A DNA stretch of 64,000 nucleotides from Fistulifera solaris (lineage: Eukaryota > Bacillariophyta > Bacillariophyceae > Naviculales > Stauroneidaceae). The translations under genes were made by a program, and so were the position numbers. Below, in pieces: positions 55,456 to 64,000 of the stretch; position 1 is the first letter of the stretch; each line of letters opens with the position of its first letter. Location: assembly GCA_030295235.1 (NCBI GenBank), contig AP026145.1:746501-810500 (forward strand), read 5' to 3'. The notes under the pieces were generated by a model, which made no database searches, had not been told where the DNA came from, and saw only the letters and a program-made list of their open reading frames with translations.

Positions 55456-58005
55456 ATGATATCCAGACAAGTAGTCTGGACTGCCGTCATGGCATTTACA
55501 TTCCATCGCATTGTCGGATTAGAATTTCGGCAAACAGTTCGTGAATGTAACAATTCGCCGGGTACCATTGGGTACAGCCGCATTATAGACATGAATCTTG
55601 ACATTGATCGCGAGCTAGGAGCGATTGCGGGTGGCAAGACGCCGGATGCCACGTATCTATTTATTCTTTGTCCCGACACCCAGTTCGACGTGGAAGACAC
55701 ACCGCTCACTCCGATGCTGGATAATTCAATTTTTGCGTGCGGCGATACTGGTAAAGCGACCGGTTGTGTCTTTAAAGGAGGAGAGATTCAAGTGAATGTG
55801 CCACGCTCCAAGAAAGGAGGCCACAATATGCAGGCAGTTAGCTTCTTGGGTGTAACCTTCCAAGGATTTTCCCAAGCAGCTATCAGCGGGGATGCTGGAT
55901 CCACTACAGAAGTTACACTTTCTCATGTCAAGTTCTCGGTACGTGTCTGGAGTATTTACTGTATTTCGCTTGTCTTTTGTTGTTCTAATCGCCTCTATCA
56001 AAGAACTATAACGCCATGTGTGCAGTCCAGCAACAAGCCGACGATGGGACGGAACCATTCGGCTTGATGGGACAGGAGATCACAATAAGTAAAGCAGTTG
56101 GTGGTGTAGGTTTCTTAAATGTTGGAGGCGCCCTTAGTCTGGACGGGCTGTATATCTCTAGTTGCGACTTGGTCGGGGCTGTATCAACTGGGAGTTCCTC
56201 TGGGGGAAGTGTAGGTGTGACAATGGTCAAAAAAGCGGTTGTCACGACAAGTTCGATTCAGGTAAGTCTGTAACAACGATTCGCGTAAACTCGTATGGAT
56301 ATTGACTAAATCATCATCGAAATCGCCTTTTCGCGTCAGGATGTTTTCTCGGCAGTGGAATCGTCTAGGATGAACGCAGTTAATGTGAAAGTCAACAACA
56401 TGAAAGGAATGGCCAATGTTTTTAATGTAGAGGGGGAGCAGCATGGCAACGCTGGAAAACATCGACATCGCGAACAACGATTTTCAAAGATCAACCCCAT
56501 CTCTCTTGTGGACTGGTGTTAATGTTCGAGACAACTCGATGGCTTCCGTTGCCAACTTCATCATTCGCGAATCAACTAACGTGCAAAACATGGTGTCTGC
56601 GAAGTCTTACAGTATGGTGAATGTTCAAAATTCCATAGCAAATGATCTCTTTGGAGGACGCGAAGCGGTATGTGCCTCTTTGTATGTATCGCGATACAAA
56701 ACTTGAACTCATTTGAACCTCACCGCTTTTACAGGACACGAACGAAGTCAGTGCCCTTTTCTTCGCCAGTGAAAACTCCGATCTTATCATCGAAAGAACC
56801 GACACTGAGAATATTGAGTTGTTCACGGTATGTAAATAGGTCATGGCCACGACAAGATTTTGCTTTTCGAGACTCTCACACTGTGACTCCAGTCCATAGC
56901 ATTTGCCAGCAAGACCAGCAGCATTCAATATCGTGAATCGTGCGTGGGATCGGGAGCGACCCAAACAGCGATTTTTGTTGATGCCAACTCTACGTATGTA
57001 ACTGCAATGAACTACATTGATCCATCATTTTCGACATCGGACTGCAGGGAGGGAAACACCCGAGTTTCTAAGGAAAGACCGGGGCAAACTTGTTTTCAGA
57101 CTCCATTTCAATCATGTGAGGTTAGTTGTGAGCAGGGGTTTGATCGGCGTACTTGTTTGAGAGCTATTGTTGCCAGGCAAGTAGGCAACGAAACGGAGAC
57201 GTCGCCAACAATCCCGGTAAACGTCACTTCGCCAACAATACCGGTCAATGTTACTGAACCAACTGCTGCTCCGTCGCTTACAATAGTAAGCTCAGCTCCA
57301 TCCGCTCCAACGACCTCAGTCCCTTCAGCGCCTGAGAGTCCAGCACCCACGTCCATTGTCACACCGGCTCCAGTTGTTGCGTCTACTGCATCGCCTACGG
57401 CAGCACCAGTTGTCACGGCCACTGGAACGCCGACCGCAGCGCCTGTGGTTACAGCAACGGGAGCGCCGACAGCTGCACCGGTTGTTACGACCACTGCTAC
57501 ACCAACCGCTGCCCCCGTTGTAACAGTTACCGGTTCACCGACAGCTACTCCAACAGCAGCCCCAATCCCTCGTCGAACACCGCAACCATCGGCTGCTCCT
57601 TTACCGCGCCCAACGACACTTTCTCCGACCCAAGAAAGAGAAACAGCTAACCCCACAATTTTTCCCACACAAAGTTCAAGTAAGGTATGCATAGAATGGG
57701 GAAAGTGGGTAAAACGAGAGCATCGTACGAAAGGGAAAGGGGCACATATATACTACGCATTCGATGAAAATATCTGTATCAGCTATGAATCATCAGGTGA
57801 ATTTTTCGGCGAGGCTGTCGTGACTCCCGGGCATCAGAAGTACTTTCCCAGCAAACTATCACGAAGTTCAAAAGGAAAGAAATCCAGCAAGAAGTCGAAA
57901 AAATCGCATAGCAAGAAGAGCTCCGAGCATAAGAGTTACGACCACCGTGACGATTACAGAAGGAGAAAACGCCCAACCACGATATGGATAAAGAATGAGA
58001 TTTAA
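55456..58005 (+). CDS. Secreted beta-helix-like protein with mucin linker and Lys/Ser tail, copy A
   Basis: Five exons: 55456-55938, 56004-56261, 56340-56667, 56735-56827 and 56893-58005. All introns are phase 0, about 65-80 bp, with GTACGT/GTAAGT/GTATGT donors. The start gives a signal peptide, MISRQVVWTAVMAFTFHRIV. The body has repeated short beta-prone segments (MKGMANVFNVEG, ATLENIDIANNDF, MVSAKSYSMVNVQNSIANDL) like a right-handed beta-helix. Then comes a Cys-containing segment (RPGQTCFQTPFQSCEVSCEQ), a Thr/Ala/Pro-rich linker with about five PTAAPVVT-type repeats (57380-57560), and a tail with KGKKSSKKSKKSHSKKSS. One extra G in the run 56432-56436 shifts the frame within exon 3. Probably a cell-wall or matrix protein. 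Confidence 0.8.
57370..57560 (+). repeat. Tandem coding repeat PTAAPVVT
   Basis: About five imperfect copies of a roughly 36-base unit encoding T(A/V)(T/S)G(T/A)PTAAPVV. It is a proline/threonine linker, likely O-glycosylated. Repetition creates a long open frame on the minus strand (57108-57692) that is not a gene. Confidence 0.8.
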
Positions 58006-58638
58006 ATCATGCATCCGTAATAGCCGGGCGTCTCGGTCGGCTCCACTTTTGTCCGATTAGTAACGCTAGTGTAGCGATAACATTAGTTTTATGTTTCATA
58101 TTCCTGTTACTACTCAATTCGCATAACATTGACGGTACTTTTCACAGGAATCGAGACGAATTTGGTGACTTGAATGAATCTTCGCTGTTGTCATGCTGGT
58201 TTCATTGAATTCAAGGACACAAACAGCAACTACTAATTTCAGCTCTAAGCTTGGATCAGGCGCCCGTTGTGCACCTTAAGGAGAATACGACAGCTTAGTT
58301 GTACAACGCAGATATCATTTAGTAGCCATCACTGTATTTATCCTGGCCGGATCCCATAGCTAACGGTAGGCTAGCCCAAAGAGCAATGCTCTTTGGGCTA
58401 GAGAGGTTGGCTAGAGCTAGAGAGGAAGCATACCTGGTAGGTCTAGTAAATGATGTCTGTCCATCCATCCTCATCTCAGATGGAAAGCGTTCAAAGTTCA
58501 AAAATAACGGTTCCGTTATTAACGTGCGTTGAGGAAATTTTTCCGCCATCACATTTTTGTTTCAAAACACAACGCGACCATCGAGCCCGAAACACAAGAA
58601 GTATCTGAATTATAGCACCTTGAAAACGTTAGGGAACC
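58006..58638. other. Intergenic between the two secreted-protein copies
   Basis: Contains a perfect 14-bp inverted repeat at 58371-58401, listed separately. I see no TATAAAACGTG element of the kind found before copy A. Confidence 0.45.
58371..58401. repeat. Perfect 14-bp inverted repeat with 3-base loop
   Basis: Arms CTAGCCCAAAGAGC (58371-58384) and GCTCTTTGGGCTAG (58388-58401) around AAT. It would form a strong hairpin in either strand, about 240 bases before the start of copy B. Its role is unknown. Confidence 0.85.
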
Positions 58639-60860
58639 ATGGGCACCAGAATACTTGCCTTGTTGGGCTTTTCTGTTATCATAGCGCGTGCGAGTGCACA
58701 ATCCGCAGCACCATGTCCTCGTGACAACTCAGTCACAGGGTACTCGTCCATAGAAGTGCTAAACAGCGACATGGAGAGCGAATTGCAGAATATACAGGCA
58801 GGATCGGCTCCAGCTGAAGAATACACTTTTCGATTATGTCCAGATACTGTATTTGACACGACAACAACGCCTCTACGACCACTTCTAAACAACGCAATGT
58901 TTGTTTGCGGGGAAAGCGGAAAAAGAGCGGATGGTTGTACATTTATCGGAGGGTCTGAACAAATAAGGTTCCAAGATAGCTCAATAGAAGGATATGTACT
59001 GCAATCAATGAGCTTTATGGGGTTATCTTTTGCCGATTTTGAGGGGAATAGTGATTTAACGGGGGCGTCGATAGGAGCCTATGCATCATCTCAATTGACA
59101 GCAACTTTTTCAGATGTGGCTTTTACGGTACGTGTCTCTTCTGTACGTATCATGCATTACGATAAATTACGCTAAAACGATGCATTGCAGGATTTTGAAA
59201 GCGACTTTGTGGTACGACAAACAGCAGGATTCAGCACTGAACCACCGATGAATATCGAAATGCGCGATGTGACAGTAACTGGCGGAACTGCTGGAGTTCT
59301 CTTCGATAACGACGGAGGTGTTCTTAGGCTGGAAAGTGCTTCAGTGGCCGATGTTACGAGTGCGGCTCTTATCGCTACAGCGAATTCCGGAAGCTCATTT
59401 TTGCAGGCTAGTTCCGTCTCGGAGAGCTCTCTAAATTCTATCACTTTTACAACAGCAACGGGATCCACGTCGGTGATAGATACTAAAGTGACAAACATGG
59501 TACTGGTTGATGACGCTTTTTACGTGGAGGGTGATGGTAGCAGCCTTTCGCTATCCGAAGTCGAAGTGAGCGGAACGCAAGTAGACGCCCCTCTGTCATG
59601 GACTGCCGTCGCGGTCCAGTCGCAAGCCACCGCAACCCTAGAAAAGGTGACAATAGCCGGCAATGAAGGGCTTGAATTTGGGCTTAGTGCAACACTGGCC
59701 GGTGTGATATCAATGAAAGACTCTGTAATCGAAAACAACCAGGGTGTGGTAAGTACTACATGGATTAGCGCCCACACTCTCATGAAGTAGCCCTAACTTT
59801 TGCTCTTTCAGCAACCCCTCAATCGAACTTCCGCACCTCTTTTTGGGATATCGGATTCAGATATTACAGTAGAAAGAAGTCAATTTATGGGAAATGAGGG
59901 ATTCACGGTACGCTTTCCTCCTGTGCAACTTCATTGATCCATGCTTTTTTCGGTCTAACCATTTTCGTCTCGTCGGAACGGACAGGCTGTTGGTGTCTTT
60001 TTGCTTCGAAGCAAAATCAACTTATCTACCAGCTGTATTCAAAATGGGTCTTCCGAGTTCGTTTTATCTGTGGACTCGGCATCCACTTTCACGATGGATA
60101 CGAACTTTTTAGAGAATTACCAGTCCGAACAATGCGACATTGGTGCTAGGCTGTTCAAAGAAACGGACGGATCGGGTTGTTTCGTTGGATCGGGAACCTG
60201 CGAAGGTACTTGCGAGATCCTTGCGGATCAAACGGAATGTCGAATAGAAGCCCCGGAACCGACGGCTTCGCCCACGGCATCTGCGCCGGTAGCAACGACT
60301 GTTTCACCCTCACCTCGTCCAAGTAGTGAATTAACGCAACAACCCACTTTGGCACCTGTCGTGGAACGAACAATTATGCCATCAACAGGTGTACCTACCA
60401 TTATCTCCACGGTATCCGACGTACCAACCCTCATGGGGAGCGACGAACTCTCATCGGTACCATCGGAGATATTCTTAACGTCTCCTCCGTCGATCGAAAT
60501 GGAAGAAGAAGAAATAAGCGGGAAAGGCAAGAAGAGTAGCAAAAAGGGAAAGAAGGAAAGCAAGGGTAGTAAAACCGGCAAGAGTAGCCCTAGTGGGAAG
60601 GGTAGTAAGACTGGCAAAGGCAGCAAAAGCGGTAAAAGAGCAAGAGCGGTAAGGGCGGTAAAGGCTCGGAAGGACAGCACACCGAATTACCCGCCCTAGC
60701 AATTACGATGAGTCCTACTGGCTTGCCATCAAGTAGTCCATCAACAACCATCGAACAAGAAAGATCCACAAATTTGGGGCTCACTCGGCAGATCGTGGGC
60801 AGACGGCAATGGCGCAAGTTTCTGCAAGACGTGGCACAAAGGGACGACTCCTCCCGATGA
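58639..60860 (+). CDS. Secreted beta-helix-like protein with Lys/Ser-rich tail, copy B
   Basis: Tandem paralogue of the preceding gene. Exons 58639-59127, 59191-59748, 59812-59907 and 59986-60860, all introns phase 0. The first intron occupies the same place as in copy A, after a matching segment (FSDVAFT here, LSHVKFS there). Signal peptide MGTRILALLGFSVIIARASAQ; shared CPDT and CG(E/D)(S/T)GK motifs follow. The body has beta-helix-like repeats, then CDIGARLF and GSGTCEGTCEILADQTEC, a short Thr/Pro linker, and a Lys/Gly/Ser tail (GKGKKSSKKGKKESKGSKTG, then GKSSPSGKGSKTGKGSKSGK). One A appears missing at 60634-60637. With it restored, the tail stays K/S/G-rich and the frame ends at 60860 instead of 60699. 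The Lys/Ser pattern recalls silaffin-type silica proteins; function is inferred only. Confidence 0.8.
60530..60660 (+). repeat. Lys/Gly/Ser low-complexity coding repeat
   Basis: Repeats of GGNAGNAAR triplets encode GKGSKTGKGSKSGK-type sequence in copy B. Both strands stay open through it, which explains the antisense frames here. Confidence 0.7.
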
Positions 60861-61352
60861 GTACCTGGTATAGTGGGGAGCACTTGTACGCAATATAAAT
60901 TCACAAACTGTAAACATTTATAGCCTCAATTGAATGCACTAATTATTCATAGAAAGAACGGGATGTTTTAGATGATGCCTAAAATTCTAATGGCCGTTAC
61001 CAAGCGACACCAATGATTCGTGTCTAAGTAGGAAGCGGGACTACTTTGTTTCCTTAACGGACATAAAGTACCAGGTACTTGTAGTGTGAACTGTGAAACA
61101 TTGTCTAGAAAACAAACACCGGTACGATTAATCAACACGTTTTGGTAAAACGCAGCCAAAAAACCCCAAGAGCAAGAGGGTGTGCGCTGCGAAAGTGCGC
61201 CTTTGCATTATTTTTCTTCAACACGCAGCAGTTTGACACAACAAGAAACGAACTTAACTTACTATTAACAAAAAAATAGACTTCAGGATCACAAAAGAGC
61301 AAAGAAGATCAGATCCTTTCATTTTCTCAGTACAATTTCTTCTCTTTCGACC
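60861..61352. other. Intergenic
   Basis: Between copy B and the zipper protein. A-rich before the next start; no gene is recognised. Confidence 0.45.
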
Positions 61353-62760
61353 ATGGAGACTAATAATGCCGATGAAAACGATGAATGCAATCTCGACAAC
61401 ACTCTCATTGAAAGTTTATTCTACAACGAGATGATGTTGATGGAAGAATCACCGTCACTCCTATTGTCGATATTGTCGGCAGATGGAACTCCGTCTGTGG
61501 ATACTAATACGTTGATGGGGACTTCATTATGGGGTCAATTAGGCTCACCAAGTCAGCCGCTCGTGCCACAGCCAGCGCACGTCCCTCAGTATCCTCAACA
61601 TCAACAGGCGCAACAGGAACCACCGAAACTGGAATCAACACTGGCTACCCCGAATCCTTTGGTAACCGTCTCAAGGGTGACAAGCTACCAAAATGCTGAA
61701 GGGGCTGCCGCAGCGCCTCCTTCAGCTCCGGAACCCCTAGTACCGCAGATGACATTACCATCCTCAACAGCCAAGCCAAGTACGATGGACGAAGCAGAGA
61801 AACGCAAAAACTGGTTTCTCAGTTCGCCACCATGGCGTCTCGATTGGGTATTCACTTGCCGCCACAAGTTTTGCGAGCATCTATGGAAGGTCGACAAGTC
61901 GCTGTTCCAGCTTTAGCCACACCCACCGGAGACTCCACAGCGACGGTTCCACCGGCGTCTCCATTTCCCGTCATCTCCGGCGACACGGCATCCTTGCAGC
62001 CGATTGTACAGGAACTTCAGTCGACGGCGGAAGCCGCCATTGCTGCGGTATCGAAAAAACACCCTCTTGAAGAGAATGCCTCGTCCGCCAAGCAGCCCAC
62101 GTATTCCAAACGCCGCAAAAGGCCAGTTTGGGAGAATGCGAGCGCCGACTGGCTTCCTTACAAGCCGAGAACAGTTTACTCAAACGTCACTTGCACAACA
62201 TTGCCAACAAGTCGGCCGCTCTCCAGACGGAACAGAAAGCCGCGGAAGCCCAGATCCGTCATTTGTGGAGTAGTAACGCGACTCAACAGCAATTGGATGC
62301 GGCGGTGAACAATCTCACCGAGCTGTATTCGGATTACGGGAAACGTCGACAAGATGAACTTTCGTTTCATTTGGAGCAACTACGACGACTGGCAAATCCC
62401 ACCAACGTGACGAAAATGGGTTTATGGGCATTGGGACAGCAGTCCGTCTTAAAAAAGAATCCCATTGCCGGTATGCTGCAAAAGGAACTCGACATTACCG
62501 CACAGCAAGGTCGTAAAATAGTCGAACAACGGGAAAAGATTCGTCACGTGTCGTCGAACTTAAAAGAATGTTTGGATCTATTGGGAAAGCTACAGACGTT
62601 ATGTGAAAAGAAGACGAACATTTTCCATGATCGCATGTCGAAGTGCCGAGAAATCTTGACGCCACGACAAGTAGTGAAACTGATTCTATGGATTCATGAT
62701 CACGCACAAGTCCTCGAGAACGTTTGTCCTGGATGGGGATCCGAGACACTTCATTCCTAA
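61353..62760 (+). CDS. Leucine-zipper regulator-like protein (frameshifted)
   Basis: About 470 residues in three frame segments. The amino part is acidic and Pro/Gln-rich (METNNADENDECNLDNTLIE), as in activation domains. The protein then reads DEAEKRK, a one-base loss in the A run 61806-61810, and QFATMASRLGIHLPPQVLR. A basic patch (YSKRRK) is followed by a second loss in the A run 62117-62120, then ECERRLASLQAENSLLKRHL HNI, a leucine-zipper-like heptad. The carboxyl part (YSDYGKRRQDELSFHLEQLR, KMGLWALGQQ) continues to the stop at 62760 and resembles regions found behind zippers in diatom bZIP proteins. The canonical bZIP basic signature N-x7-R/K is not visible, so DNA binding is uncertain. 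Confidence 0.6.
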
Positions 62761-63563
62761 AAAAATGATGGACCGGCTTAAGATCGACGATAGATCTAGG
62801 TTTAGTAATAGCCACAGTAACTATGTTTAGCATAAATAAAGTAGCCTGGTTCATTTGTCTAAAATGCATGTTGGTCTTGTGCCTCTCTCTAGCTTTACAT
62901 AGCAGCACCACGAACTCAGAACTCAGAAAGGGTCAAGGTTGGAAAATGACAAGCGCACGCACTTCCAATTATTTTTCCCTCCATTCTCGAAAGAAAAGTG
63001 ACGCACACTGTAACGTGTGATTGTCCGTTATTTTGACAAACGCAAGGAAAAAGGAAATGATCTATGGATTAAAATGTACAGTGAAGAATAAACAGTTTCC
63101 GTTCAGATACGGCGCGCTCGTAACGGAAAGAAAGCAAGAACCATCGTACAGTTTTTCTCATAGAATCAAGGAATTCATTCCGCGCGAGCTGGACCGTGCG
63201 CCAAGAGTGTCTTCCGTTTGACTTTTATCCTCCACGGTGCAGCAAAAGTGTGTCTCTTTCGGACCAATAGTATCCAGGCCATTCAACTCATGAACTCGCA
63301 ACACAACCTCTCTTTGGATAAACACTAAACCCATTCGTTCGTCAAGTGTTTTCGCTAGAACTCACTGCAACAAGTCGAAATACTCCTTGCGGCTTTGGAT
63401 AACAAATCGCGCGAGCGAAGACAATTATTTTTCTGATCGTTACTTGACACCCAAAACGTCAAGAACGGTTTCAAAACATCCATCGAAAGACAGCCAGAAC
63501 TGCGAACCGTTTTTTGTCAGTCAAAGACTTTCCTCTTCCCGCATTACAACAAATCCCATAACA
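62761..63563. promoter_or_regulatory. Intergenic upstream of the SQD2-like gene
   Basis: 803 bp with short ORFs only. No specific element is recognised. Confidence 0.4.
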
Positions 63564-64000
63564 ATGAAGTTTTCAACATTCGTATACCTGCTGTGTGCGC
63601 CCCTGATGGTGAATGCCTTTCAAACTTCAACTACGAAGCCATCATTGAATCCGGCGTCCTCGTCGGCGTTGTTCGGTATCAAGAAGAAGAAGAACGACCT
63701 TACCACGCAAGTTCCGGCTTTGAATCGTCACCCGCCTCGTAAAATTTGTTTAATGGTGGAGCCCACTCCCTTTACTCACGTCTCTGGATATGCGAACCGA
63801 TTCAAAGAGATGTTGAAATTTATGAAAAAGGCTGGCGACGACGTCGAAGTCTTGACCGTCGATTCCAAGACTCCGGCAGCCAAGTTACCCACAGATTTCA
63901 AAGGCTATCCCATTCAACACACGCAAGGGTTCACCTTTCCCCTCTATAATCATATTTCCCTCACGGTCGATTTGCCAGAGATGAAGGGGGCTCGCATTTT
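63564..64000 (+). CDS. SQD2-like: Sulfoquinovosyldiacylglycerol synthase-like glycosyltransferase, 5' part
   Basis: Transfers sulfoquinovose from UDP-sulfoquinovose to diacylglycerol, making the plastid sulfolipid SQDG. Only the first 145 codons lie in the window. The signal peptide MKFSTFVYLLCAPLMVNA is followed at once by FQTSTTKP, the diatom plastid cleavage motif (VNA|F), and a Lys-rich linker. The mature start PRKICLMVEPTPFTHVSGYA, then NRFKEMLKFMKKAGDDVEVL, matches the GT4 SQD2 amino domain (the family reads PRRIALFVEPSPFAYVSGYK). The ending PLYNHISLTVDLPEMKGARI also fits. The catalytic second Rossmann domain is beyond the window edge, so other GT4 members remain possible. Confidence 0.82.
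   Translation, partial: MKFSTFVYLLCAPLMVNAFQTSTTKPSLNPASSSALFGIKKKKNDLTTQVPALNRHPPRKICLMVEPTPFTHVSGYANRFKEMLKFMKKAGDDVEVLTVDSKTPAAKLPTDFKGYPIQHTQGFTFPLYNHISLTVDLPEMKGARI

Noticed and set aside
57108-57692. 194-residue antisense frame through the Thr/Pro repeat
   Set aside because: It is the reverse of a low-complexity coding repeat. Composition is only Val, Gly, Ala and Thr, and the sense strand has the signal peptide and spliced structure.
60228-60680. 150-residue antisense frame opposite the Lys/Ser tail of copy B
   Set aside because: A poly-Leu/Pro shadow of GGN-AGN-AAR repeats, with no independent start context or domain.
1-64000. CRISPR arrays, rRNA genes or a bacterial operon
   Set aside because: No spaced direct repeats or rRNA-like sequence seen; the introns, targeting peptides and gene content are eukaryotic.

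Overview
The window is nuclear DNA of a photosynthetic stramenopile, most likely a pennate diatom close to Phaeodactylum tricornutum. Three things point there. Several proteins carry a signal peptide followed by the Ala-Phe type cleavage motif that routes proteins into four-membrane plastids: protoporphyrinogen oxidase, the SQD2-like sulfolipid synthase, a phosphoglucose isomerase candidate and one unknown protein. The genes are dense, with few, short (about 60-90 bp) GT-AG introns. The CDK has the PSTALRE helix reported for a diatom CDKA. The species is an inference; no search was run.

Layout. 0.1-13 kb: a cytoplasmic dynein heavy chain (+). 13.3-14.8 kb: a broken gene with leucine-rich-repeat-like stretches. 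15.1-15.6 kb: an Mpo1/DUF962-like gene (-). 16.3-17.8 kb: a potassium-channel gene with four tandem two-helix pore modules (+). 18-22.7 kb: Rab11 (-), a secreted C2 plus class-3 lipase (+) and a small unknown protein (-). 23.4-25.1 kb: a complete tyrosine recombinase-like protein (-). 25.7-38.8 kb: CDKA (+), phosphoglucose isomerase (-), mitochondrial intermediate peptidase (+), a small unknown (-), protoporphyrinogen oxidase (+), a GNAT acetyltransferase (-), an FkbM methyltransferase (+), a cardiolipin-synthase-like enzyme (-) and an unknown (+). 38.8-49.4 kb: a long TACC-like coiled-coil protein (-), a proton-translocating transhydrogenase (-) and a second coiled-coil protein (+). 49.8-54.9 kb: uracil phosphoribosyltransferase (+), a putative plastid protein (-), two related small proteins (+) and an unknown (-). 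55.5-60.9 kb: two tandem secreted proteins with a beta-helix-like body, a Thr/Pro linker and a Lys/Ser-rich tail. 61.4-62.8 kb: a leucine-zipper regulator-like protein. 63.6 kb to the end: the 5' part of an SQD2-like gene.

Most genes are independent housekeeping units, often in convergent pairs with under 150 bp between stop codons; there are no operons. Some functional threads recur. Dynein, the TACC-like protein and CDKA concern microtubules and division. Protoporphyrinogen oxidase and the SQD2-like enzyme serve plastid pigment and lipid synthesis. The transhydrogenase, the cardiolipin-synthase-like enzyme and the intermediate peptidase are mitochondrial. The two tandem secreted proteins probably belong to the cell wall or extracellular matrix.

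Quality warning. At least 27 single-base indels, mostly inside homopolymers, break otherwise conserved reading frames in eleven genes. The protein resumes in another frame at the next base each time, so I read them as assembly errors or very young lesions. Each is noted under its gene so that split pieces are not taken for separate genes.
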